Virus record (IMG/VR): IMGVR_UViG_3300022602_000449
Location: 1-23,004 of that record
DNA from: a virus
Direction: 5' to 3' (one strand)
DNA length: 23,004 nt
The notes under the pieces were generated by a model. It had not been told where the DNA came from, did no database searches, and worked only from the letters and a program-made list of their open reading frames with translations. Numbering within the stretch: position 1 is the stretch's first letter; the number at the start of each line of letters is the position of its first letter. This document shows, in pieces, positions 6,007-12,843 of the stretch. Made by a program: the position numbers and the translations under genes.

Positions 6007-8295
6007 TGGGGTTTCCTTTTCTTTGCTTTCTTTAACAGTATAGGTTTTGCCATCTACTTCAAATTCTTTCTTACCAGCAGCCTTTGCTGCTGCAAGTTTA
6101 CCACTAAATTCATTACCTTCATTTGGTTCTTCGTTGACAGCATCTTCAAATGGATCAGTTTTTGTTTTTGGCTTCATCTTTTCTTTAATCCAAGCCATTG
6201 CTTGTTCTTTGTCATCAAAGTTTACAAGTTGGCGACTTGGATTGCGTTTTAGAACTACTTCATATCCACCATGCTGTGCTGGCTTGACCATATAAGGAAC
6301 TGGCTTGTCATCACCTTGCATTGCAGCAGCACCTGCGCCAATACCAGCAGCAAGAGCACCCGCAGCAATAGTTTTGCCAATGCCTTCACCCATGCCTTGT
6401 ATGCCTTCATGTGCCATCTGATGCAATAAATCACGATGATGGTCATTTAACCAATCAAGTTCCTGATCACTCATTGGAGTGCCATCTGTATATTCACCAA
6501 CGCTAAAATAAGCATCACTAAAATCTGGATAATCTTCAGTATCAACGCCATCAACTTGAAGAGAACGAACATCAACTTGCTTGCCATTAATTTCAATTGG
6601 CTGACTCATTGGACCTTCATTAACACTTTCGTGCATACCAATTTCTTGCATAACTTGCTTTACCATGATACTAATATCACTGCTACCAAGTTCTTCTGCA
6701 CCTTCATGTTGATATGCTACGCCACTAATTGCATCAATAACCTTATCAAGACCATGCGCACGAAGTAGTTTATTTGCAACACCACTGCTCATCATACGAT
6801 GAGTAATTGCATCAGTAATATCTTGAACGGTTGCGCCTTGTTCGTCTTCACCAATGCCCATGATTTCTTCGGCAAAGATTTCACTTTCGGTCTTCTTGCC
6901 TTTAATCTTTTCTGGCTTACGATTAGTATCTTGACGATATTGGCTTTCATCTTCTGGATGTTGCTTAATATGATTAAGTTCTTTTAAGTATTTCTGTGCA
7001 AGTAAAATAGCAAGTTTCTTATCATGATTATATTCAGGATCATCGTTGCGCTGTCCAAATGCTTCGCCTTCACTGCTCATAAGATCACCCATGAGTGCAG
7101 CAAAGTTAGCTACATCGTCACCATCTTTTGCAACAAGACGATTGGCAATATCACCAAGAATAGCAACAGCCATTGCTTTGCTATCAGTATAGCTACGGCT
7201 TGTCATTAGCTTGTCTAAGCCACTGTCAGCTTTTAGAACTAATTTAAATTCAGGAGTTTTAATCTTATTTTCTACGCTATTGCTAACTTCATCAAGTTTG
7301 TTAATAGTATTTTCACGAAGTCTCTTATATGCACCAGCAGCACTTGCAAGATAATTGTCAAGGTTTTCATTGTATGTTTGCTGAGTGAACCATGCCTTCA
7401 TTTCTGTTACATCTTCAACCTGTTCACCAAGAAACTCAGCAAGTGATTCTAAACTTTCATTAAATGAACGACTATTGTTGCTTAAACGATTAAGATGACG
7501 CTTTAAATTTTCTTTTACAGTTTGTGCTGCACGAATAACATTATTAGCTTCTGCTGCTTCAAATGTGCGTGTGCGAGTAGCACTTGCAAAGCGTCCCAGA
7601 TTACGCATTTCGTTTACTGCACGAGAAATAATTTGTCCATTTGAATCATAAGGATTGCCACCACGACTAACATGGTTTGCCATTGCCTTTGCACCACTTA
7701 CGCTTTTAAATGGAAGAAGGAATTTTTCACCGCTTTCATTTACAAGGAAGATGCGATCAACCTTTAACAAACGATTGTTTGGGTTTTCCAACATGCGCTC
7801 GTTATGAACAACATGAATACGAACATTGTTAAGGTTACCTTCGCTAACCTTGCCTTTGCGGTTCCATAGAACACGGCTTTCTTCTAATGATTCTTTCATT
7901 TTCTTCTTCTCTGGGTTTGTTTTTGTTAAAAATTCATAATCTCTGCGACTTAAAGTATCTTTGCTAATATCACGAACATCAAAGTTTAATAGATGTGATT
8001 TTGCCATACGACGCAATTCACGCAAAAAACGATACCAATAATCTTTATCTTCTGGTAACATGCGGTCTGTAATACTTGTATCAAAGAATACTTTTAATGA
8101 GTTACCATCAATAAGACTGCAAGTTATCTTACCATAATCACGACCGCTATCCTTGTCATGATAGGTAAAGTTAAAAAAACGGGCTGCTTCTGGATCAATA
8201 GTCGGCACACTCATTTCATCTCCCATAGTAATCTTAGGGAAACGATTGCGTAGTTTATAAAACAAGTCTGTTGCTGCGTTACTTAAGTCGGCCAT
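5431..8295 (-). CDS. Large unknown protein, probably virion or prohead associated
   Basis: A 954-aa protein without a named family that I recognise, placed directly after gp17. Residues 1-130 form a compact domain (PEDKDYWYRFLREL, LNFDVRDISKD). Residues about 130-520 are helical and charged. Residues 563-625 hold an acidic domain (DTEDYPDFSDAYFSVGEY). Residues about 639-658 form a Gly/Ala-rich hydrophobic stretch that could cross a membrane. The tail (764-954) is very acidic and has a calcium-binding-like DADGDGVPDWAD at 886-897. ESVSE/ESVNE motifs recur and resemble gp21-type protease sites. The start ATG has no clear ribosome site and follows the gp17 stop by 16 bases. I infer a structural or internal head protein from context; function unproven. 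Confidence 0.85.
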   Translation of the reverse strand: MADLSNAATDLFYKLRNRFPKITMGDEMSVPTIDPEAARFFNFTYHDKDSGRDYGKITCSLIDGNSLKVFFDTSITDRMLPEDKDYWYRFLRELRRMAKSHLLNFDVRDISKDTLSRRDYEFLTKTNPEKKKMKESLEESRVLWNRKGKVSEGNLNNVRIHVVHNERMLENPNNRLLKVDRIFLVNESGEKFLLPFKSVSGAKAMANHVSRGGNPYDSNGQIISRAVNEMRNLGRFASATRTRTFEAAEANNVIRAAQTVKENLKRHLNRLSNNSRSFNESLESLAEFLGEQVEDVTEMKAWFTQQTYNENLDNYLASAAGAYKRLRENTINKLDEVSNSVENKIKTPEFKLVLKADSGLDKLMTSRSYTDSKAMAVAILGDIANRLVAKDGDDVANFAALMGDLMSSEGEAFGQRNDDPEYNHDKKLAILLAQKYLKELNHIKQHPEDESQYRQDTNRKPEKIKGKKTESEIFAEEIMGIGEDEQGATVQDITDAITHRMMSSGVANKLLRAHGLDKVIDAISGVAYQHEGAEELGSSDISIMVKQVMQEIGMHESVNEGPMSQPIEINGKQVDVRSLQVDGVDTEDYPDFSDAYFSVGEYTDGTPMSDQELDWLNDHHRDLLHQMAHEGIQGMGEGIGKTIAAGALAAGIGAGAAAMQGDDKPVPYMVKPAQHGGYEVVLKRNPSRQLVNFDDKEQAMAWIKEKMKPKTKTDPFEDAVNEEPNEGNEFSGKLAAAKAAGKKEFEVDGKTYTVKESKEKETPMNKKIMEMRRLAGLPLMENYIYAQEESDEHEQEEHEGNEPSADDKAEYDQEGRMAKSELKTAKDAAAELQSILDDEENLPEWVQAKITKAVDYLDTARDYMKDNDVEYKDESVSEAATKKKPDADGDGVPDWADKKPGKDDNADEDDDKSEKKGMSDKQAKYFGKKNESVSESRAAADLVWLQAIAGIKRK

Positions 8296-8311
8296 AGAAT
8301 TATTTATCCAT

Positions 8312-9385
8312 TCACAACATTACGAACGGCATTGGTGGAATGATGTCAGCAGCGTCCATTGCTAATCCATCACTAATTCTACTATCATATTGACGCAAAT
8401 GTAATATCATACGAACTGCTAGCAATGTTGCCATTACAAGGTCATCAGTTTCGCCAACTTTGCCTTGATAACTAACGCCATGTGCCACGAATGTTTTTAA
8501 TTCACTTATTAAACTTTTACTGCATAGTTTAATCTTTCCTGTTTCCATCCACAATTTAAACTTAGAACATGCTGCAATCTTGCTTTTTGCAGTTGTATTA
8601 AATCCTTTACGGAATCTACGTCCACCGCCGCCAGGCTCGCTTAAAAAGCTACCTGGTATATTTTCTTCGCCAATATCTGCAATGGCATGAAGAGCCGCTT
8701 CACCAATGGTATTATTTTCTACACTATAATAGATGTTACCAGGATCATTAGTAACTTCTTTAATATATTTGCAAATCTCGGCTAAAATAGCAGCTTGTCG
8801 TTGAATAATAGTGAGGTTATGTTGCCATTCTGCTACTTGACGCATTGAGGTTGCATCGTACACCTGAATAGCTGCTGGATCGCCACCTGTGCCAAGACTT
8901 GGATCAAGTGCAACAATATAAACATGGTTGCGTTGTGGTTTTTCATACCAACGAACTTGTCCTTGTTTTTCAATTGGTTCTACCCCATTTAAATCTACTA
9001 ACACACTTGGTGCAATAAGTGTTTCATCATAAATGATAAACTCACAGTTGGAAACTAATATATCATTTGCGTAAAATCTATTATTTTTTTCAACATTAAA
9101 TATATCATATACCGCAGCAGATACATCTTCGGTTATGGAAATTATATTTGTAATTTCGTGATTATCTACTATAATTTTGGAATTCACTGTTAAATCTCGT
9201 GCACGAACTTTAACTAACCCTTCTATATAAAATTCGTGATCTGGGGTGCATTGTATAACTTTTCCATTCGCAAATCTAATCAGCAATACTGATTGTATTC
9301 CCTTTTCAAGAACACCATCGAATTTACTCCATCCAAAATCTGTCCAAATTTCAATATCTTTATTATTTTTTACTAATTTTTCCAC
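8312..9385 (-). CDS. 17: Large terminase gp17, C-terminal half with split-intein C-fragment
   Basis: The second half of a fractured terminase gene. It starts with GTG at 9383-9385, chosen because AGAAGGA stands 7 bases upstream. Residues 1-113 are an intein C-fragment: block B CTPDHEF, block F VYDIFNVEKNNRFYAN, and the splice end ILVSN followed by Cys114. Residues 114-357 are the terminase nuclease domain, which cuts the concatemer during packaging. Acidic residues fit the RNase H-like triad: D161 in ALDPS, E223 in VENN, and D314/D315 in ETDDLVMA. It begins 23 bases inside the homing endonuclease gene and should be spliced in trans to the product of 10080-11000. Joined exteins give about 519 aa against 610 in T4. 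Confidence 0.93.
   Translation of the reverse strand: MEKLVKNNKDIEIWTDFGWSKFDGVLEKGIQSVLLIRFANGKVIQCTPDHEFYIEGLVKVRARDLTVNSKIIVDNHEITNIISITEDVSAAVYDIFNVEKNNRFYANDILVSNCEFIIYDETLIAPSVLVDLNGVEPIEKQGQVRWYEKPQRNHVYIVALDPSLGTGGDPAAIQVYDATSMRQVAEWQHNLTIIQRQAAILAEICKYIKEVTNDPGNIYYSVENNTIGEAALHAIADIGEENIPGSFLSEPGGGGRRFRKGFNTTAKSKIAACSKFKLWMETGKIKLCSKSLISELKTFVAHGVSYQGKVGETDDLVMATLLAVRMILHLRQYDSRISDGLAMDAADIIPPMPFVML
9047..9385 (-). other. Split-intein C-fragment (113 aa)
   Basis: This encodes the intein part of the gp17 second half and ends with Asn113, directly before Cys+1 of the extein (codon 9044-9046). It carries block B (TPDH), block F and block G. The penultimate residue is Ser instead of the usual His, and the usual block F His is replaced (NNRFYAN). 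The long C-fragment paired with a very short N-fragment is the reverse of classical split inteins such as DnaE. It matches the atypical TerL inteins known from environmental metagenomes (AceL-TerL type). Confidence 0.9.
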
Positions 9386-10076
9386 GAGTAAATCCTTCTG
9401 GTTCTTGTCCTAATGTATACTGTTTGTTTATTTCACCGTTATTAAACCATAACAATCCTTTTTTATTGGATTTATTATTTGGATTTCTACCCTTCCAAAA
9501 TCCTTCTGGGCATGTAATAGCATATGTTTCAGTTTTGCCATTTGTGAACCAGGTTTTACCAGCAGCATTTCCAATTTTACCTTTTTTAGATTCACTAATT
9601 TTTTTATTTCGTTCTTCTCTTTGGGTAAAATCATAATATCCTTCACGACTTCTAATCAATTCGTGCGTATTTCTTTCTTCTTCGGACCAAACTGTACCTT
9701 TTTTTCTACCGCCAACACCTGACCTACTGACACCTAAATTTGTAGCAGGTTTTCCATATCGTGGGTTTTTTTCTCCAACTTTACTCAATGATATCATCTT
9801 TCGTTGTTCATCTGTTGGTTTCCATCCAGAGGGATTTCCTTTATTGGAGTTAGATATAATTTCATAAATTCTTTCTTCATCTTTCATTATGCCAGCAAGA
9901 CTTAACCAAGCAACTCTATCTTGCCATCTTCCATATTGTTCAAATAATATTCGATGTGCCTCTGCATGTTCTTCAATTGTTAAATGAACGAGATTATCTT
10001 GATCGTCTGTTCCGCCAGCGTGTTTAGGTATAATATGGTGCCAATGTTTCATATGTTTATTTATATGTTTCGTCAT
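9363..10076 (-). CDS. HNH homing endonuclease inserted between the terminase halves
   Basis: A 237-aa free-standing endonuclease occupying the break in gp17: it begins 3 bases after the stop of the N-half and ends 23 bases inside the C-half. The HNH core is at residues 12-45 (HWHHIIPKHAGG; H13/H14, N28, H37, H41). A NUMOD3-like linker follows (KMISLSKVGEKNPRYGK, about 94-110; KKISESKKGK, about 158-167). Two related C-terminal modules, 176-197 and 210-232, share WF(T/N)NG and PEGF and probably contact DNA. It probably cuts intein-free gp17 alleles and so spreads the whole cassette. The first ATG has no ribosome site; a second ATG at codon 9 follows an exact late octamer. Its base composition is AT-rich. 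Confidence 0.9.
   Translation of the reverse strand: MTKHINKHMKHWHHIIPKHAGGTDDQDNLVHLTIEEHAEAHRILFEQYGRWQDRVAWLSLAGIMKDEERIYEIISNSNKGNPSGWKPTDEQRKMISLSKVGEKNPRYGKPATNLGVSRSGVGGRKKGTVWSEEERNTHELIRSREGYYDFTQREERNKKISESKKGKIGNAAGKTWFTNGKTETYAITCPEGFWKGRNPNNKSNKKGLLWFNNGEINKQYTLGQEPEGFTRGKISKK
9393..9399 (-). promoter_or_regulatory. Ribosome site for the GTG start of the gp17 C-half
   Basis: AGAAGGA on the minus strand, 7 bases before GTG (9383-9385), inside the end of the endonuclease gene. It fixes the start of the intein C-fragment and shows that the second terminase half is translated as its own protein, not by frameshift or read-through. Confidence 0.75.
10058..10065 (-). promoter_or_regulatory. 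Late-promoter octamer inside the endonuclease start
   Basis: An exact TATAAATA spanning codons 4-7 of the homing endonuclease (His-Ile-Asn-Lys), just before its second ATG at 10050-10052. A transcript starting about 6 bases downstream would make the second ATG nearly leaderless, or would serve the gp17 C-half. Chance occurrence in AT-rich DNA is possible. Confidence 0.4.
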
Positions 10077-10079
10077 AAA

Positions 10080-11000
10080 TTACAAATTTAAATAATTTCG
10101 TAATTCAATTATAGACATAATTTTTATTTCACCAGATGAAAGTTTTATTTTAACATTTGTATCACCAACTAAACAATTATGCTCACGACGGAAACGATCT
10201 ATGCCAACGCTAGACATTTCACGTTCAGCCCAATCACGGTCGCGCTCTGGATGGCGATCCCATGTAGCAATAAATGGACTGAATCCATTACGACCAAGAG
10301 GAGTTTCATTGCCATGTGAATCAAATTTCTTGTTGGCTTCTTTCCAAATATCAGCAAATTGATCTTCGTCATTGTTAGGTGTAGATGTAATGATTGCTTT
10401 ACCACCCGTTGATAAAGTAGGACTAATAGATGTCCAAAATTCTTTGGCAATAGTAGGTCTAACAAAGGCCATTTCGTCACAGTATAATAATGAGATAGAC
10501 ATACCACGACCTGTTGTTTCAGTGGTAGTTGCGCTTACGATGCGGCTATCATTATCAAATCCAAGCGATCCCTTGTTATAATCAACTACGCCAGCACGAA
10601 TATGATCTGGACAGTTTTCATATGCGTATCTAATGCGTTGCATAATTTCCTGTGCGCCAGTATATTTGTTACTTGCAACAAGAATAGTGCTATCACTTAC
10701 AAACATTGCATACCATAATAGATAGCCCGCCGCTAGTGTGGATTTACCCATTTGGCGACCTAACATATTGATACTGAATCTAAAATTATGGTAATTTTGC
10801 AACAGTTCTTCTTGGTAATCAAATGGTACAAACTTCTGTCTACCACGAGTAGGATGTTGAATATAAAAGAAATTGCGTAAAAAATAATCTGGTCCAGTTT
10901 CGGGATCAGCACACAAACTAAATTCAATAATTTGTTGCTGCGTCATTTGCATACGTCTATGCGGTTTTTTAGTTAAATTGTTCTCTATTGGTTTTGCCAT
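10080..11000 (-). CDS. 17: Large terminase gp17, N-terminal half with split-intein N-fragment
   Basis: The packaging ATPase half of the large terminase, 306 aa. Walker A GRQMGKST is at 81-88, Walker B LLYCDE at 171-176, and the coupling motif TSTPNN at 205-210. The extein ends at Asn275 in FRREHN. From Cys276 to the stop are 31 residues that begin CLVGDTNVKIK, a clear intein block A (Cys1 and GDT). The protein stops there, so no nuclease domain follows; that is encoded in 8312-9385. It starts 4 bases after the stop of an upstream homing endonuclease and has a weak ribosome site, so it is probably coupled. Function requires joining to the second half. Confidence 0.95.
   Translation of the reverse strand: MAKPIENNLTKKPHRRMQMTQQQIIEFSLCADPETGPDYFLRNFFYIQHPTRGRQKFVPFDYQEELLQNYHNFRFSINMLGRQMGKSTLAAGYLLWYAMFVSDSTILVASNKYTGAQEIMQRIRYAYENCPDHIRAGVVDYNKGSLGFDNDSRIVSATTTETTGRGMSISLLYCDEMAFVRPTIAKEFWTSISPTLSTGGKAIITSTPNNDEDQFADIWKEANKKFDSHGNETPLGRNGFSPFIATWDRHPERDRDWAEREMSSVGIDRFRREHNCLVGDTNVKIKLSSGEIKIMSIIELRNYLNL
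10083..10175 (-). other. Split-intein N-fragment (31 aa)
   Basis: The 3' end of the gp17 N-half from Cys276 (codon 10173-10175) to the last sense codon. It contains block A (CLVGDT, then SSGEIKI) and a short helix-like end (IIELRNYLNL). The fragment is only slightly longer than the 25-residue N-fragment remembered for AceL-TerL. The split falls between block A and block B, the atypical position. Confidence 0.9.
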
Positions 11001-11004
11001 GACA

Positions 11005-11673
11005 TTATTTAATTGTATTATTTCTTTGTTTTAATGTTTTGGATATTTTTCGTCTTGTTTCTTCTGATAACTTTTTACCAGTATTTGAAATTGCAATTTT
11101 TTTCTTGTGTTCTTCGTTAAATTTTTTACCTTTTTTTGTTTCGCTCATTTTTTTACGAGTTTCTTCAGAAAATATTTGGGTTGCTCTTGCTTCTTTTAAT
11201 TTTATTACAGTTTCTTCTGAATGTGGACCAAATCTCCTGCCATCTTTTCCTCTTGATAGTGATATTTTTTTCTTTGTTTCTTCGGTTCTTTTTTTTCGTA
11301 ATTTTTGTTTATGTTCTTCTGATAATGGCCCTCTGTTTTTACATTCTTTTATCCATTCTTCTTTTAATTTACAATAAATTCTTGAAGAAACTTTAATTCG
11401 CAATTGATTTTTATTTTCCATAGTAGCAATCATCCAAGCAGCTTTTATCATTTTTGATTTATTTTTGCCTTCTGTCATCTTTGGTAAAAGCATATGACAT
11501 ATATAATGTTCTTTTGCTGTAAGAGAAACGAGATTGTCTTTGCTGTTATCGCCACCTAAACTTTTAGGTATAATATGATGTTTTTCGGTATAAATATCGG
11601 GTGATAAAATTCTTGACTTTGCCCTATTGACAATGTTATAGTATATGGTAGTATATTTGTTATGTAAATACAT
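11005..11673 (-). CDS. HNH homing endonuclease with NUMOD3 repeats, upstream of gp17
   Basis: A 222-aa Lys-rich protein ending 4 bases before gp17. The HNH core is at about residues 31-60 ([12 protein letters not shown]32/H33, N47, H56, H60). From about 96 to 218 the sequence is a run of NUMOD3-type DNA-binding units, seen as recurring (L/F)(S/N)EE(T/H)xxK(I/M/L) and KGKK elements. This build is typical of free-standing phage homing endonucleases. The start has AGAAGG 11 bases upstream. It is AT-rich compared with terminase. It is not inside an obvious intron, since the terminase start after it looks complete; its target may be a nearby gp17 site in related phages. Confidence 0.88.
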   Translation of the reverse strand: MYLHNKYTTIYYNIVNRAKSRILSPDIYTEKHHIIPKSLGGDNSKDNLVSLTAKEHYICHMLLPKMTEGKNKSKMIKAAWMIATMENKNQLRIKVSSRIYCKLKEEWIKECKNRGPLSEEHKQKLRKKRTEETKKKISLSRGKDGRRFGPHSEETVIKLKEARATQIFSEETRKKMSETKKGKKFNEEHKKKIAISNTGKKLSEETRRKISKTLKQRNNTIK

Positions 11674-11699
11674 GTGCTGTTACACCTTCTAGTAATAGA

Positions 11700-11727
11700 G
11701 TAGGTAGGATGGCAGTCCGTGACCTAC
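11700..11727. other. Inverted repeat between two divergent nuclease genes
   Basis: GTAGGT (11700-11705) pairs with ACCTAC (11722-11727), and a smaller GGA/TCC pair lies inside. It is in the 81-base gap between the minus-strand homing endonuclease and the plus-strand HNH gene. There is no T-run on either side, so it is more likely a 5' leader structure or operator than a terminator. Weak but visible. Confidence 0.35.
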
Positions 11728-11732
11728 ATTAT

Positions 11733-11740
11733 TATTTATC
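11733..11740 (-). promoter_or_regulatory. Possible late promoter for the endonuclease-gp17 unit
   Basis: The minus strand reads GATAAATA, one base from the late octamer, 60 bases before the ATG of the NUMOD3 endonuclease. A promoter is expected in this gap because the genes are divergent here and gp17 is needed late. The first base of the octamer is not the consensus one. Confidence 0.35.
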
Positions 11741-11754
11741 AACAAGGTTAAATT

Positions 11755-12264
11755 TTGTCTGATTGTTTAATTCTAAACGCTAATTATCAACCACTTTCTT
11801 GGCTACCGCTAAGCGTTATTCCATGGCAGCAAAGCATAAAGCTTCACTTCATGGATCGTATCAAGATTTTGGAATATTATGATGACTGGGAAATTCATAG
11901 TCCTTCAACGACTATGTTTGTGCCTGCGCTTGCCATAACCAAAGATTATCATAGCTTTAATAAAGGTGTTCGGTTTAGTCGCCAGAATTTATATTTGCGT
12001 GATTTGTTTCAATGCCAATACTGCGCAGAAACATTTGAACCGCATGATTTGAACATTGACCATGTAAAGCCATTGAGCAAGGGCGGCACGACTAATTGGG
12101 AAAACTGTGTTACTAGCTGTATTCCATGCAATAGTCGTAAGGGTAATATGTTTAAGCGACCGCTTCGTGAACCATTTAGACCAGATTACTGGACTCTAAC
12201 TGCTCGTCGCAAGCAATTTCATTATGATATGAAGCATCCTAGTTGGAAAGATTATATCAACTAG
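11755..12264 (+). CDS. Bacterial-type HNH endonuclease on the opposite strand
   Basis: A 169-aa protein on the plus strand. The start is TTG: a stop codon at 11749-11751 closes the frame upstream, and AAGG lies 7 bases before the TTG. The N-terminus (CLILNANYQPLSWLPLS, DRIKILEYY, SPSTTMFVPALA) matches a widespread bacterial HNH family (VLNADYRPLS...SPS...VP). The zinc-ribbon HNH core has C87-x2-C90, D102-H103, N117, and C122-x2-C125-N126. It therefore looks complete and active. It lacks the NUMOD3 repeats of the two neighbouring endonucleases and is a different family. Its end overlaps the convergent small gene by 8 bases. Possible roles are homing, attack on host or competitor DNA, or a nick in packaging; none is shown. 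Confidence 0.88.
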   Translation: MSDCLILNANYQPLSWLPLSVIPWQQSIKLHFMDRIKILEYYDDWEIHSPSTTMFVPALAITKDYHSFNKGVRFSRQNLYLRDLFQCQYCAETFEPHDLNIDHVKPLSKGGTTNWENCVTSCIPCNSRKGNMFKRPLREPFRPDYWTLTARRKQFHYDMKHPSWKDYIN

Positions 12265-12649
12265 AACGACGAGTAGGCACAAACTTAGCAACTGGACTGA
12301 CACGATTTACAGCAGGATTTTCATCCTTATGTGTATAAGGACTAATGCTCTTTGCTGCCATTCCAGTTGCTTTGCTTGCTGCTAACATTGTTTCTACGCC
12401 ACCTTCACTATATGGCATAACAATTAGTTTATCACCAAGATTTGTTTGTTCGTCATATGCATCTGGTTGTGGATCAGGTGCACGAGCCATCATGATTCCA
12501 TAACGATACATTTGATAGAAATTAAGGCTGGCGTCAGGAATTGCATAAGCACCAGCCATAGCGCGTTGTTCATAATCCAAGTGTTCACCTGCGCGATCTT
12601 GCTCGTGTTCAGCGGCTATTTGTTCGGAGACAAATTCTTTGGCTCTCAT
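12257..12649 (-). CDS. Putative internal head protein paralogue A
   Basis: A 130-aa product from the ATG at 12647-12649, which overlaps the previous stop as ATGA and has AGGAG upstream; a longer version from 12700 would only add 17 residues read from the neighbouring gene. The N-terminus MRAKEFVSE|Q resembles the capsid-targeting peptide of T4 internal proteins (MKTYQEFIAE|A), which gp21 protease removes. The middle has YQMYRYGIMMA (45-55), shared with the two paralogues. The end has VNRVSPV (114-120) and a basic tail (PTRRSS). It lies between the terminase subunit genes in a cluster of small late genes. I infer a protein packaged into the head; direct evidence is lacking. Confidence 0.8.
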   Translation of the reverse strand: MRAKEFVSEQIAAEHEQDRAGEHLDYEQRAMAGAYAIPDASLNFYQMYRYGIMMARAPDPQPDAYDEQTNLGDKLIVMPYSEGGVETMLAASKATGMAAKSISPYTHKDENPAVNRVSPVAKFVPTRRSS

Positions 12650-12843
12650 ACTGGTTTTTCTCCTGTCAAATAAGGACGGCTGAACCATAATTGGAACCAT
12701 TCCTGTGTGCCAGGTTGGATATTATGTTTCTTTTCAAGTGCACGTTTTTCTGTGCCAGTTAAGCTTATGTTGCTACCTTCATTTTCAGTAAAGGTATGCT
12801 TCTTAATACCAGCAAGATGTTTAATACGCTGCAAATCATCCAT
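12646..12843 (-). CDS. Small conserved phage protein, 65 aa
   Basis: Starts 8 bases inside the end of paralogue B and stops in an ATGA overlap with paralogue A, so it is part of the same translation chain. It opens MDDLQRIKHLAGIKKH, and the xxLAG(I/L) pattern also occurs in the 954-aa protein (at the M764 start and the C-terminus). The second half (EKKHNIQPGTQEWFQLWFS, then RPYLTGEKP) is a pattern I associate with conserved hypothetical proteins of environmental T4-like phages. No domain of known function. The compact Trp/Phe-rich end suggests a small folded domain. Confidence 0.75.
   Translation of the reverse strand: MDDLQRIKHLAGIKKHTFTENEGSNISLTGTEKRALEKKHNIQPGTQEWFQLWFSRPYLTGEKPV

Noticed and set aside
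5857-6295. Plus-strand open frames rich in Phe, Leu and Ile inside the 954-aa gene
   Set aside because: They are mirror frames of an acidic, charged coding region, have no ribosome site and look membrane-like only because Glu and Lys codons read backwards give Phe and Leu.
8301-8308. GATAAATA before the 954-aa gene
   Set aside because: It is too close to the ATG to leave a leader; probably chance in the AT-rich gap after gp17.
10080-11000. Group I intron in gp17
   Set aside because: The protein sequence shows an intein block A directly after the extein and an intein C-fragment before the second extein, so the interruption is at protein level. No intron is needed to explain it.
11039-11396. 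Plus-strand Phe/Leu-rich frames opposite the NUMOD3 endonuclease
   Set aside because: They are the reverse image of Lys/Glu-rich repeats. The endonuclease on the minus strand has clear motifs.
12650-12700. Longer start of paralogue A at 12700
   Set aside because: The extra 17 residues come from the last codons of the upstream gene. The MRA start is in an ATGA overlap with a ribosome site and matches its two paralogues.
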